From assembly GCA_032158125.1 (NCBI GenBank), contig JASKOT010000011.1, positions 310,001 through 374,000 of the forward strand: DNA of 64,000 nucleotides, read 5' to 3'. Shown here piece by piece: positions 25,315-38,224 of this stretch; within the stretch, counting starts at the first letter, position 1, and the number at the start of each line of letters is the position of its first letter. The DNA comes from Papiliotrema nemorosa. Its lineage: Eukaryota; Basidiomycota; Tremellomycetes; Tremellales; Rhynchogastremaceae. Under the pieces are notes generated by a model. The model was not told the origin of the DNA and ran no database searches. It saw only the letters and a list, made by a program, of their open reading frames with translations. Both the position numbers and the translations under genes were made by a program.

Positions 25315-25713
25315 CGTGGTGGGTTGAATGATGTGCGGAAAGAGGGTCGAGGCTATATACGGGACGAGCTAGGCCCCTGCAGACACCAAGGGGTGATCGA
25401 TGGAGGATCACGGTCGTTTCACTTGGCGTCGATTGTGTGCAGAGGTGTGTGGGTGGACGTCGAGTGATGCTTGGTATCAAAGGAAGACGAAGGTGCTCTG
25501 TTGGGTGTCGGAAACACGCAGGTCGTCATTTCTCACTGCGGTGCCCGGTTACATTCAACCCACGTACCCATGCTATACACCCCACATCCGCACTTGATCC
25601 AGTCATAAACATGGCAAACATATAGCATAACGACTGCAGAACGAGTCTAAATTTTACACCCAAATATACAGACAGACTGATCACCCCATCGGTGCACGGC
25701 TCATACCTCCGCT
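25315..25713. other. PSD2 promoter and SSH4 3' flank, no gene seen
   Basis: About 400 bases between two minus-strand genes. Short ORFs on both strands have no family features. Confidence 0.6.
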
Positions 25714-27949
25714 TCACCCCCGGCGAGAGCCAAACAACCACGAGGCGACGCCCGAAGCCCCATTCCCGCTTGTATTGGCATCCAAAGTCGTCGCTCCAGC
25801 CAAAGCATCCGCAGTGACAACTCGAGTGTTCTCACGTTGTCGTTGACTACTGATCAGCACCATGCATATTATGCGAGGGGCGTTTACTCACTCTGCAGCG
25901 GCCATGGCGGCTATTGCTGAATTGACCATTTCGTCGGGTAAATCCGCCGGTAGACCATCTACACTTAGCATCCTCACCAACGTATACCCTCAAGGTTAGA
26001 CTCACTGGCATAGACGTTTGGATCTACTGGGGCATATCCCGGTGGAGGTGGACTATCACCTTCCACCCTATCCCTAATCTCCACTCTCGGCCTGGCCGGA
26101 CGAAGGGTATCTTCTGAACTCGCACTTTCCCCACTATCTGCTTCTTCTCTAGGCTGTCTCCCTCCAAAGTAATGGGTGTTGTTGTGTCGTAGAGAATGCA
26201 TCGAAATATCCAATAGATTCGGGGTAGGCGGGTTATGCTCGATAGGCGACGATGCGGCGTCGGAAGCTTCGTCCGTGTACTCGCTACCTTCATCCTCCGA
26301 CAACAGATGTTCAAGCGCATCGGCTGATGGGCGTCGAGGCCCAGGCTCAGGTGTATCGCTCGGTGAAACGTACGCCGGAGTCTCGTGAGCTCGACCGAGG
26401 ACTCGACGTCGACTGCCAGCGGTAGTAGGTCCAGGTCCAGCTTCCGAGGCGCGAAGAGGACTGGGAGCATTGGGAACTGAACCCAAATTTGCACTTCGTC
26501 CTGCTCTCCTATGCCGTCGAGAAGAGTTGGAAGATCTACCCGGAGAAGCAATAGCTCGAGCTCGGGCCGACTCTAGCGCACTCATCCCTGGCGTCCCTGC
26601 TCCTGGCGTACCATATCCCGCATCAAGAAGGATGCTCCCTCTTTCCGAGCCGTACGCTGGTGGAGGAGCAAGTGTACCCGTCATCGGTGCCAAACCCCAT
26701 TTCTTGACATTGGCCTCGATAAAAACGAAACCTGCTTGACCGAGATTGACGTGTATTGTACAGGGTCCATTCGCTCCGACCGTCGGAAAGAGGTTCAACC
26801 GTTGGAGACCCGTATACGCGTCGTCCATCTTCCGTCCGTTCCTTGTAAAGAAGACAGTCCCTGTTCTTGGTCTATATCCTACACCCAAAACGTCTCCTTC
26901 ATTTAGAGGCGCACCGTACGAGGCGGCGGTGAACGGGTAGTTGTGGGATTTGAAGCCATCACTAGCGAAATAAGCCACCGAGTGTCGATTCCATCCTGGA
27001 AGTCTGAACGACGGATAAGGCTTTGTCGCTAGTCCAATAGCAACCTCGGTCGTGTTTGGTTTCTCGTACATTTTCACTTCCCAATAATAAACCTCGTTCA
27101 GCTTTGGCAACGGCAAATTGGCCATGACGCTGTTTCCGCCTCCTTCTCTCGCTGGCATACCGGGTCCATCTGACAAGAATGTGATTTCTGTCCGAGATTG
27201 GACATATAGGGATAGATTGTCCTCATAGTCCGGTTCGAAAGACCAAGCCGAAACACCCTTCTCCTGGATCGAGAGGAATTGTGAAAGGGTGATATCGGTA
27301 GGAACCGACGAAGGGGGATATTGTTCTTGGTAATCTACCATGAGCGCCCACAACGAACGCAAACCACCTCGAGCCCACCTTTAGCTCGCCTGTAACCATC
27401 CCGAACGTCCGGCTCGACAGTCTCCAACCATCTCTGTTCGACACCTTCGACCCCTCCTTCACCTATTACTCCATCCCCTTTAGACAGATCCAATGGTCCA
27501 CCATCTTCAGTCAACCTCACTCCCTTCTTCCTCCTCATCAGGATGACAGCTACCAAAAAGCATATCAACCCGATCAACACTGTCAAAATGACCACCAAGA
27601 CGGGGATGAATACCAGTAAAAGAGTCGAGATGCCCTTTTGTTCCATGGTGATTCGTTGAGGTATGTTCGGTGGGTATTCCATCTCGAATTCTTGTTCTAC
27701 GAGCTGTCCCATCCCTGTGGAGGTGTCGTCCTCGACGTATGGAGCGAGGGGAAGAGGGGTGGATTCGGGTATGAGAGTAGCTTGGGAATGTGTACGTGAG
27801 ATGAGTCGGGTCAACCACTCTCCTGCGCCTGGAACGATCTTTTCAGATAACAACGTGGTGGTAAGTATAGCTGTTGGGGGTATCGTATCGTCGTAAGAGA
27901 GCCTTTGCGTGTCCATACCCCACGTCGAGTGGTTGATTATACCTCGCAA
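25714..27949 (-). CDS. SSH4: SPRY-domain membrane adaptor, Ssh4/Ear1 type
   Basis: Ssh4/Ear1 proteins recruit the Rsp5 ubiquitin ligase to endosomal and vacuolar membrane cargo. Exons (minus) 27949-27379, 27334-26006, 25958-25892 and 25849-25714 give 700 residues. A single hydrophobic segment lies at about 107-138 and ends in the basic RRKKG. The SPRY domain follows around 230-400 (YYWEVKMYEKPNTTEVAIGL, GWNRHSVAYFASDGFKSHN, GDVLGVGYRPRTGTVFFTRN). Beyond it is a Ser/Pro-rich tail with PPPAYG and PPPGYAP; these PPxY-like elements are the kind Rsp5 WW domains bind. The C-terminus LFGSRRG comes from the last exon. The start could also be the in-frame Met at 27916. Confidence 0.9.
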
Positions 27950-28483
27950 GGTGTAAGGTAGGACCGAAGGGGGAGTTCGTAAGGGAACGCCGCCAATGTC
28001 GCAAGCGGCGGGCGGCTGATCAAAGGATGCACAGTAAGTGTAGAGCGTTCGATCTCTACGCCGTGAGCATACAATCTCGGCGATAGCAGCCTAAATCGGA
28101 GCGAGATAAGTGTGCTTGACGATTGTGAAGTGCACACAAGTGGGAGATGTACGAGTAGCCTGGCCACTCCACTCACCTTGCGCTGACTGATTACTGCCCA
28201 CCTCGACCAGCCCTTGGCAGCCGATTCCACAATCAACAATCCAATTCCAACTCTACCACCACTGACAGCGCAGCTGAGTGATCCAGCCCGATATCACTGG
28301 TATGTGTGGATGAGAGCGATGGGGTAGATCGACGATGAGTCGGACGAGTCGGGAACTGCAGCGAGGGATTCGAGATGGAGTGTACGCAGCTCGTCCTAAT
28401 TGTATTACCTAATCGGGCAAGTATCAGCCTCATCGACCCCCACCCCTGCATACGCCGTTCTAGTGCTATGCAATGCATATGGT
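27950..28483. other. SSH4 promoter and NCA2 3' flank, no gene seen
   Basis: 534 bases. A 100-codon minus-strand ORF (28239-27937) runs into the SSH4 5' region but has no protein-like character. Confidence 0.55.
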
Positions 28484-30485
28484 TCATACAGATCGTTTAC
28501 CTGTGCTTCCCCAACACCTCCATATCCTCTCTACTACTCGCAACTTGTCCCCTCTGCTGAGTGATGGCTCTTCGACCAGTCTCAAATCATCCAAGAATCC
28601 TTCCCTGTTGCCGCCACTCAACCCAGTAGCCCATGATCGCATCCCGCTCACACCGACAATGAGCAAGCCTCTATCCTTGTCTGTCATCTGTTCCTCCTTC
28701 TTTGGTGCGGTGAGAAGTATACGCTCAATGTCCCTACCGGTCAGCTCGGCTCAATTTGGTCAAGAGCTATGATGAGCTCACCTGAGACCGTTAAAGTAAG
28801 CTCTCTTTCTGCCCTTTCCTCGTTTCTCGCCGCGCCATACACCTCGAAGCCATCCTCCAAGACCATAGAGCACCAAGACGGATGGGGCAACTCCAACAAA
28901 GGCAAAGGTTAGCTGTTGAGATCGCAGCAGATGGTCGAGTGACAGCAATGACAGCGACAGGTCGGTCTTGGGATGAGCTGGGCGTGAAATGCATCCAAAA
29001 CTGGCCGCTTACCTTGGTTTTTTGCACTTGGATAAGGAGCGTACGTATCAGACTACCCATCAGGGCATTCTTCACAGGACTCTGTATATCAGCCAGCGTA
29101 TCGACGACACCCACCTGGAGCTCCTTCTCGTAAACCCTCAAGACCTCTTCCATGTCACCAGCTTGAATCTTGTCCCTCAAATGGTCTAGCTCGGGAGGCG
29201 ACATGTGATAGTAGTCCCTTCCAAGGTCAAGTACCATTCTTTCCAGTGACTAGTCATCAGCAAAGCCATCAAACAGGACCCACCTCCTGGTCCGACTTGA
29301 CTGTAGTCGGGGCCACACCCAATCCCTCTCCTCCACCTCGGATCGTCTTGATGATCCCCTCAACCGGCTCCCACACCCATGAGATGAAAAATCCTTTGAC
29401 GGTCTCCTTGGCATTCGACACCTGCTCTTTCATCCATTCTTTGTTTCGCACTACCATCGAGGTGGCAGTGTACAATACGGGCGGTAAGAAGAGCAAGGGG
29501 AACCAGAACCTAGTCAAGCCGGAAGGCCGATGATGGGTGGATAAGACTTTCTGTACTCCCTGGGTAGATCGAGGGAGATGAGTGGTGAGGATAGCCAAGA
29601 GTGATGCGGGAGAAGGGGCAATCCGACCGTTGGGCGGACTGATTGATACCGATTTTGTCCTTTTCGGCGCTGGCGACGGAGGAGTGTGTACCTCTAGAGC
29701 GGTACATAACAGACCATAGACCCTCGAGGTTTCAGCATTGAGATCGCTATCCAGAGAGTCAGAAGTCCACCGCGGACCGTCCGTGGCGAGGATACCAATC
29801 CGACGAGCAGTAGCGTCTCGAGTCCTTAGTAGCTCCTTCTTGGAAGCGAGCACTTCTCGACGAGTCAACATATACGGGGAGAGGAGGGTCGACAATGCCG
29901 CAGAGGGAGTCCGAGGAAAAAGTGCTGCTGTAGGGACCTGGGTCAAAGAATGTAGTGTGAAGGACGATCTCGGTGGGAGAGCCGATACGAATCGGTGAGG
30001 TAAGGCTAGAAGTCAGCTCGATTGAATGGGAGGTGCGATGACAGCTCACTCTGCAAGAGATATATTGGTATACCCAATCTCGTATTAAGCACGTTGTCCC
30101 ACCATGTCCTCTCTGCCTCTAGCTGCAGAGCAGATCTCAACAACTCGTCCAAGACCTCTTTCCAGAGTACAGTCACCGCTCGACCCAATACCTCGCCCTC
30201 TACTACCCTATCCATTTCGCTCTGAACGGCATATCTCGATCCTTCTTCTTGTTTCGCTAGAGATTGAAGTATGGTCAAAAGCTGATCTCGTGTCGGGGGT
30301 CTAGATGAGGACAGTTCCGACAGCGCCGACTCGAGGTGTGAGCTTGGTCGGTCCGTCTGACTTGATTGTGCGCTGGAGGTGGTGTTCAGATGGATGGGAA
30401 GGGTGGATATCGAGGCGAGATGATGAGTGAGCTGTTCTGCTGCGTATGACGGGGTCGAGGATGACCCTCCCAGCAGGAACGACAT
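28484..30485 (-). CDS. NCA2: Mitochondrial Nca2 family protein
   Basis: Nca2 is a mitochondrial membrane protein first linked to expression of ATP synthase subunits 6 and 8. Exons (minus) 30485-30050, 30005-29284, 29249-29115, 29081-29013, 28966-28782 and 28733-28484 give 598 residues. Two hydrophobic stretches are visible (RFWFPLLFLPPVLYTATSMV and LTFAFVGVAPSVLVLYGL). Family motifs include SLERMVLDLGRDYYH, SPVKNALMGSLIRTLLIQVQ, LLRSQQLTFAFVG and, near the end, FLDDLRLVEEPSL then RVVERIWRCWGS. Intron 29082-29114 is only 33 bases, in frame and stop-free; the family alignment (KELQ-SPVKNAL) argues it is removed. An upstream in-frame ATG at 30620 would add 45 residues. Divergent from GLE1. Confidence 0.88.
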
Positions 30486-30753
30486 GGCTGTGAGAGGGAT
30501 GTATGGGTCGAATGAAAGAGGTTCTACATGGGTGTCCTGTTGGACGTCATTCGGGTATGTTGGCCGGGGAAATAATTTGATCCCGCTCATCCCCCATTTC
30601 AACCCTTGCAGCAGCAGCAAGTGAGATTAGCTCAGTATCAGCACTGTCAGCAAGTCAAGGCGCATCTACAGAGAGGGTCTTGGACGAAAAGGAAATCTAG
30701 GTGGAAGGGGAGACGAGGAAAACGCGAGAGGGCTCTTCTTGCTGGAGATCAAC
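30486..30753. promoter_or_regulatory. Divergent promoter of NCA2 and GLE1
   Basis: About 270 bases separate the two chosen start codons. Upstream ATGs in frame with each gene (30620 and 30739) make the exact bounds uncertain. Confidence 0.4.
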
Positions 30754-32702
30754 ATGCGCTTCGGACTACCCCCGGACGACAGCGATGTCGAATCCTCATC
30801 TTCTGCAGCATCGGTCATCTTCAGCGATACGTCTTTCTCGGAGTCTTGGAGTCCGACGCGTCCTTCCGGGCAAGGCGGGTTCATTCGGACTTACGACCAT
30901 AACTCGGATTCCGCAGATGGGCGATCTGATAATGAGGATGTAGAATATGTCGGAACGCACGGATCACCCACGACGACCGTGCAAGGCTGGAGGGATGACA
31001 TGTGAGCGCCCTTCTGAACAGACTGACTTCATAGCTTATTGCAGACCCTATACCCGAACCAGGAGAAGACGGTATCCCAAGGCGGAATCCAGCTCGGCCC
31101 CTTGGCGGCGGGCAAAGATGAGACCTCACTTAACTCACCCTTCCGCGAGCCCATACGACGGATGGCTCAAAGCGACTGAGGAGGAAGCCATGGTATGTAT
31201 CGCTGCCTTGGATCTCGCTGACTCAAGCGAGATGGCCATAGACTAGCTCAAGAGCGTCGAGGCGAATTGCGAGAAATTACCCTCAATGCTCGTCAAATGG
31301 TCCAGTCCCGAGAAGAAGCCAGAATGAGGCGGGATGAACAGGAGGTGATGGCTTTGCTGGACGCTATGAAGATTCAACAAAATCAAGAAGAAGAGGAAAT
31401 AGCTCGTCGATTCGCCGAGAGGGAAAAGAAACTCTGGGGCGAGATTGATGCTGCGATCCGTGAAGTCGAGAGAAAAGAGAAAGAACTACGTGACAATGCA
31501 GAAGCGGCTGCGAAACGAAGCAAGGAAGAGGAAGCTCATCGTGCGGCAAGGGCAGAGGCAGAGGCGAGGGTGAAGAAGGCTGAAGAGGAGAAGAGGAAGC
31601 AGGAAGTGGAGATTGCGGCCAGAAAGCGGAAAGAGCAAGAAGAAGCTGCCCAAAAAGCCAGAGAGGAGGAGGCGAAGATGAAAGAAGCTCAAGGCAAACA
31701 AGCCCAGGAGAGGAACAAGACGTTACAGGAGTGGAGCTCCTGGGTCGAGAAGCAAAAGTGGGTCAAGGAGAATGTGATCAATCCTGCCAAAGCGGACAGA
31801 ACGACATTGAGCGGATTGAAGAAGACGATGCGACTCATGGGTCGAGGCCTGGGTCAACTGGTCAACACTCAAGAGACTATCGTCCGAGTGGTGAGTGACT
31901 CCCTTTGAGACTCACCTGACAACAGACTATCGAGTTGCACATGTTCTTGCTCGAGCAGCTCCCTTCGCCTCCATCTATCGATAATCCGACGACACTGTCC
32001 AATGCGCCAGTGTCATACCTCTACCTCCTATCCCACATCTCCAAATCGCTCATCAAACAAGCTGAATCGGAGGTTTCCGCATCCCCTGCCGCGGCTTTCC
32101 CCCTAGGTCGCGTCGTCATGCTCCTCCTCCTCAATGGTCATGCTGCATTTGGCGATATTCTTTTCGCTCGACTGGTAAAGAAATGCCCTTGGGTCATCCC
32201 GCACTACCCAGCTCGTCGACCTGATCAACCTCGAGACGAATATGAAAAGTGGACAGGACGAGGTTCCGATGAATCCCTTGCCGACCATGTTGCTCGGATG
32301 AACGGAATCCTCACCTTGTATCTTGCCGTTATCCAAACACCTCTACCCAGTATCAATCAGTCTTTAGCCATCCAGCCCACCAAGGAGCAGCTGGTCGCGA
32401 TCATCAATCCGCCATTGCGCTTCACCACAAGCTGGACTTGGCTCGCCCATGCGGTCCGAGATCCCGTAGCTGGATTACCTCCTACAGCCACATTGATACG
32501 TACATGGGTCGAAATCGTCGGTGCAGAAGCTATCAAAGTGTTTGGTCCAGCTCAAATGGGCAAGGTGTTCACTGCGATTAGAGAGGAAGGGGTGAACGGG
32601 AGCAAGATTAAAGGTGATTCCGAATCTGCGAGGCAACAGCTGGGCATGGTCTTGCAGGATTTCAGCGCCATCAAGGTGCCTCAAGCACGACAATGGGAGT
32701 GA
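30754..32702 (+). CDS. GLE1: mRNA export factor Gle1
   Basis: Gle1 sits on the cytoplasmic face of the nuclear pore and, with inositol hexakisphosphate, activates the DEAD-box helicase Dbp5 to release exported mRNA. Exons 30754-31001, 31045-31192, 31255-31890 and 31926-32702 give 602 residues. The N-terminus MRFGLPPDDSD is followed by a Ser-rich acidic region. A long charged coiled coil (about 140-270) contains repeated EEE/KRK heptads. The all-helical C-terminal domain follows: LEQLPSPPS, FPLGRVVMLLLLNGHAAFGD, KKCPWVIPHY, HVARMNGILTLYLAVIQTPL and a conserved end near MGKVFTAIREEG. The acceptor at 31254 was chosen by phase, because nearer AGs break the frame. An in-frame ATG at 30739 is an alternative start. 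Confidence 0.92.
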
Positions 32703-33378
32703 CCTTCAGATCAGTGACGGTTGGTGGGGCAGCATCATGTATCAGATCCATCCGACATCATGTATACCTTTTTCTCTTGCATTGTGATCCTTGATGGTCG
32801 GGAGCCAAGTCGGTTCCAGAGTCGAGAGCCGCGAAATGAGTAGAGTAGCGCGTGTGTCGTCGGATCTTTTGGGTCTTCCGCATTGAAGGACCACTCGTCC
32901 TTGTTCCGTTTGTATCATATCAATCTTGGTGTCATTCTTCACGCATCACTCGAACGACAGAGGGCATACCCATCGACCCATCGACCTAGAGGACCTTTCT
33001 GTCCAGCAATCCGACCTGTGACACGCCGAAAGCGACCGATACGCTCTAGACCTGCTGTTGCCGAGACAAAAACGTCTCTCCTACCACTCGGTCTCACCTT
33101 CATTTTCCCCCCTTGATCCTCAACGTCGCCCCATCTGCGCTATGCAAGAGTGCATTGGGGAACCTGGCCATCTCTGTATCTAGACACCACGCTGTGCATC
33201 GACATTGGGACAGGTGAGTCGTATAGACCCATCCTTTGTCCTTTTTCTAACACCTCGCAGTCGTTTCACTCCGTCATCTTTAGCTAAATCACCGTCACCC
33301 CACCCACCCAACCCATTCAATCCACCTCACATCTCATCTCTCAATCATCACTTTGCCTCGTGGGGCCTGTGAGCGAGG
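32703..33378. other. GLE1 3' flank and BCK1 promoter, no gene seen
   Basis: About 680 bases on the same-strand side of two plus-strand genes. The last 100 bases before 33379 are C/T/A-rich like other promoters here. No coding signal. Confidence 0.6.
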
Positions 33379-36300
33379 ATGAGTATGCCACCTCGATTGC
33401 ATGTACAAACGCAAGCTGGACCCTCTACTCCGGCACCACCACGGCGACCTCAAGGTGCACGTCGACGGGGTGTAGCTCCCGGGTTATATATAGCCAACCC
33501 GGACGATTCTGATGGAGATGGATCCCCCAACCACTCGACTACAACGACTTCGAGTAGATCACCAGTCCGTACGGGTGGTTCGCCCGGTACGGCAAGTATA
33601 GCAAGTACAGGAGCATCGTCGTCATTGGGACGGATCCCTTCTGGAGGATCCATCAGCATCCCCTATCCTTCTCAAACGAATCAACCAAGCTCACCAAGGA
33701 GTGCTCTCCCTCCTATCCCTTCTATTCCTGCGCCTCAATCATCCCCTCTACCCCCTCCGACACCTCTACCACATTCTGCAACGCCAATAGCACCTCCTCC
33801 CCTGGTTCCCCATCACAGTCAACCCTCTACAACACCTCATCATGCTCCCATGCCCCCACCTCAGCCTGAGCGGCATCTACGGAGGGCTCAAACTACGCCC
33901 GTTCCTGTAGATCCACATGGACACGCCCACGGACAAGGGCATAGACCAGGGCATGAACCTCGAGGATCACTAGGCGGCAACACACCTTTTCAACAACCTT
34001 CTTCACCTTCGCGTGCTTTACCCCCTCTTCCGCCTATGCCCTCACCTCCGATCACCTCTCAATCACCCCTCAGCACCTTCTCCGCCAACGGTACCGTTCC
34101 AGCTTCCGCACCGCCCACGACCAACTACCCAATCTCTGTCGATCCACATGCTGGATCTCAACCACGGATGGCTTCACCCGAGTCGGCATTGAGTCCAGCA
34201 GGAACCATTGATAGCGGCAAGAGCTACGGGAGCATGGAGATGGGCGGAAGAGCTAGATCTGGGTCTGTTCAAAGCTCAAAGGTCAGGGTTCAAGTGACAA
34301 CGGATAATGAATCATTCACGACGGTCGATATTACAGGAATGCAAACGGCAGAAGGGATAAAAGAGAGGGTCTTCTCCAAGGTGAGCTTGTACATCTTGGT
34401 CATACTGATAGCAGTTGCGCTTTCGAGACGACGAGTACTCCAACTTGTCGCTCTTTCGGACAGACGTGGATGAACAACCCGACTCCACTGCCGTTACCCC
34501 CGATACCCTTTTGCACCTATGCTCGACCATCGGAGATGCCAAAGCCACCTTGAAATTCTTCGTCATGCACACAATCCCCGCTTCGGCCGGAGCGACAATC
34601 GTTCCTCCCATCGCTGAGCCTTCAAGGATCAATACCGAAACACTCACCCTCAACGCACCGGCACGCACTCCAAGTCGCCACAGTAAAGACGGAAGTATGA
34701 GCAGTGTGAGCGAGGTCTTCGATCGAGGGACGAGTAATTCCGATTGGAGCGAGATTGCAGCAGAGGAAGCGGACGGTTATGGGAGCTTGGTGCGTCGTGC
34801 AACTACCAGGAGTGTAAGGATGGGGAGAGTCATGGGGAGTTCCGGATCGCCCATGCTCGACTCTGCGGCGTCTGGGTCAACAGGACCCACCTCGCCTTTG
34901 CCTTCGCCAACGAGGTTGACCAGCAATCTTCCACCGAAAGGGAATACAACGCCCACGCCAGATCGCTATACCTCGAATGCACAGGCTGGACCAAGTTCTG
35001 CTTCTGCAGGTCCGAGCCGGGCAGGACCAACTTGGAGTGCAGGCTTGGGCCTGAGCATAGAAGAGGAGATGGATGAAGACACTCGAGCGCTAATTGCTCA
35101 ACTCCAAGCGCAAGAAGAGGAAGAGACCGCTGCGAGACGCAGACAGCTCGAGGCGGACGAAGAGCTCGCCAGGAGAGAGCAACAGCAAGAAAGGGACGTG
35201 TGGGAGATGATGCATGAGATTGAGCATCAACGGACTCGGCAAGAACAAATCAGAGACGACGAACAGCGAGCGGTAAGCAGCCCTGTGGAATTGTACTGAC
35301 CCTAGCGCGAGATGGAGGCGGAACTACGGCGGCAGTCGGAAGAAGAAGGCGCACGACAAGCGGCTAGAACGGCCTGGGAAGAAGAACAACGGGAAGAGCA
35401 GGATCGATCTAGAGTATCGACCTTTGCGGATGATCGGAGACAACGCGCTCAACATTGGCGAAATCAAGCTCAAGGACATCGGGAACCCTCTTTGGATATC
35501 CACTCATTGCCCGGAGAATTCGGTCGTCGAGGCTCGGATGCGCATTACGAGGCATCGAGGCAGCATCAGTACCCTACCACAAATCCTGTGTTCGAGTCCG
35601 CAACCTATACGTCACCGCAACAGGGTTACGAGGGGCAAGCGCCGGCAGCTCGCCGTCCATCTGGATTTGCCGCTACGCCCTACGAGGAAGCGATGCACAG
35701 CACAGAACGGCTCAACGACCCAAGGCTGCGAGGTGCCCTCAGTCATCCCGGCCAACGCCTGATGAACTCGATGCCACGAAGGCTTACACCCGAATCTCAC
35801 GCCTTACAGAACGCCCGGTCAATGGATAACCTCCGCCCGTACAGTCCCCAACCTGGACCAAGACAAATGTACCAGAATGTTCCACCTCGATCCGCTGTCA
35901 CCCCTGCGCCGGGGATGTATCACAACAATACAGAGCCGTACCCCGGATCAGGCTTTCTCACCTTCCCTTCGCCCAGACCAAGCCTCTCCGAATCGACCTG
36001 GACGGAACACCCACAATCCCCCCGTCGACCATCCTACGAGCGTATGCCATCGCCACGTCCTCAATCGTCATTCGATCATCCGCCTGGCTCGCCTCGTACG
36101 GCTACTCTGCCACGACGGCCTTCCACGCTGTATGACGATTCGGAACCGCCACTCACTGCCACAGGTACGAACGATTATCCCTCGACATACGGTACATGGC
36201 GACCTCGCAATGGTTCGCCCAGACTACCTGAATCAGAACCTACTCTATTGCCATATGCTGCCTCGCCAGAACAGCCATGGCTGGGCGTGCCGCGCCGAGA

Positions 36301-38224
36301 CAGGGACATGGATGCGCTTTCGATCGCGGCGACAGTCAGTTCGCAAGCTACCGTTCGACCCCGCCGCAATTCCGATGAAGACGATTCGGGTCATACAGCC
36401 AAAGCGGAAGGTTGGGCAGAGCGACTTCGAAACATGATTGAAGGAGGAAGTGGCACTCTTCGACCCCCGGCTCACGCTATTCTCGATGACGACGAGGAGG
36501 AAGCGACATTGTTCCTCTCTGGTCCAAGCTTATCCGAGTCGCCTCAACCAGTCGCCCGAGCTACCATGGCGCGGCAATCGTCGAAGCCCAACTTGTTTGT
36601 CGATACGGCTCGAACTGTCCCTGGGTCCGATCTGACCTCTGATAGCGCTACCGAGTCGGAGAGTGAAGGCAAAGCTCGAGGTGCCAAATCGTTCAGACCA
36701 CCCAAGGGCGAACCGGCACAATGGCACGTCCGTCCCGACCCAGAAGCATTATACGAGGATCTGGACAACTACTTTCCCAAGATCGATCTGGATAAGCCCA
36801 TTGTTGAAGGTCAGCCTTCCACGCCAACGACTCCCGCTGCAGAATCGCCACGATCAGTCGAGGCTACTCCACCACCGCCTATACATCCTTCTCGACTTGC
36901 TTCGCCCAAAGATCCCGATATGCCCAAACCTCTTCCTCCTCCACAGCATCCCGCTCGAGGGACTGTCGCTGCTGTGGCTGCTGCGGCGGCTTTCAACAAG
37001 GCTGAGAATCGGAAATCAATCAGAAACGTTGCCAACATTAAGCGGCGTACGCTGTTCAGGCGGGACGATGACAAAGATCGCGACAAGGTCAAAGAAGACG
37101 AAAAGCCGAAAAGGAGGAGCAGTATGTGGGGGCATCGCATTCAAGAAGTCACTCCTTCCAAGCTTGTCTCGGGGCAATTATCATCTGCTATCCCGGAATC
37201 ACCGTTGGCAGATGGTAAACCTGCTACATTGAACTGGGTCAAGGGAGAATTGATTGGAAAAGGTTCTTATGGAAGGGTGTACATCGCTTTGAACGTTACT
37301 ACCGGGGACATGATGGCTGTCAAACAAGTCGAACTACCGTCTACCGAGAATGATCGACACGATTCTCGACAAACAGGCATGATTGAAGCTTTACGTTCGG
37401 AAATCGCTCTGCTCAAGGATCTCTACCACAACAATATTGTGGCTTATCTAGGGTGTGAAACTTCCCCCGAATACATTTCGATTTTCCTCGAATACGTACC
37501 TGGAGGAAGTATAGCCAGTATCTATAGAACACCCAACCAATCTCGATTCGACGAACCGCTCATCAAATTCTTCACGAAACAAATCCTCGAAGGTCTATCC
37601 TATCTGCACGGTCGAAACATCTGGCATCGAGATCTCAAGGGAGACAATATCTTGGTGGATTCCGCTGGAGTATGCAAGATATCCGATTTCGGAATCTCCA
37701 AACAGGCTACAGACGCTTATGACTCGTTTGGAGCGGCGACAACGATGAAGGGGTCAGTGTATTGGATGGCCCCGGAAATGGTACATTCTCATTCGCACGA
37801 GGACAAGACGTACTCGGGAAAGATTGATATTTGGTCTCTGGGATGTGTTGTTCTTGAAATGTGGACCGGAAAGAAACCTTGGGGAAATCTAGAGCAGGTT
37901 GCAGTCATATTCGAAGTGAGTCCACTCTCGACAGGCGTTTCATTCCTCCAAAGGGGAGGTCATGAACGCGCAATGAGAGTACTCAGCTGACGGCAGTTGT
38001 ATAATGGAAAACGACCTGCTCTACCCATGGAGATTCCAGTGTCTCAAGCCGGTCTAGACTTTATGAACGATAAATGTCTAGCTTTCGATCCAAATTCCCG
38101 ACCAACAGCTAGGGAGTTGATGATTCATCCGTGGATCTTGGAAGAGGATAGAGGGTGGACGTTTGAAAAGAGCAAGATTGGAAAGGCAGTGGCGAAACGG
38201 GCTCCAAAGACTATCAAGACGTAA
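33379..38224 (+). CDS. BCK1: MAP kinase kinase kinase, Bck1 type
   Basis: Bck1 acts in the Pkc1-Mkk-Mpk1 cell-wall integrity cascade. Exons 33379-34380, 34415-35272, 35306-37915 and 37997-38224 give 1565 residues. The first ~300 are Pro/Ser-rich and disordered. A Ras-binding-like segment follows across the first intron (KVRVQVTTDNESFTTVDI ... DDEYSNLSLFRTD). Acidic coiled-coil stretches rich in E, Q and R lie around 560-660. The kinase domain is at about 1261-1555: IGKGSYGRVYIALN, MAVKQVEL, HRDLKGDNILVD, SDFGISKQ, GSVYWMAPEM and the terminal WILEEDRGWTFE. All catalytic residues visible are intact. The intron at 37916-37996 interrupts the kinase domain just after VAVIFE. Confidence 0.96.
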
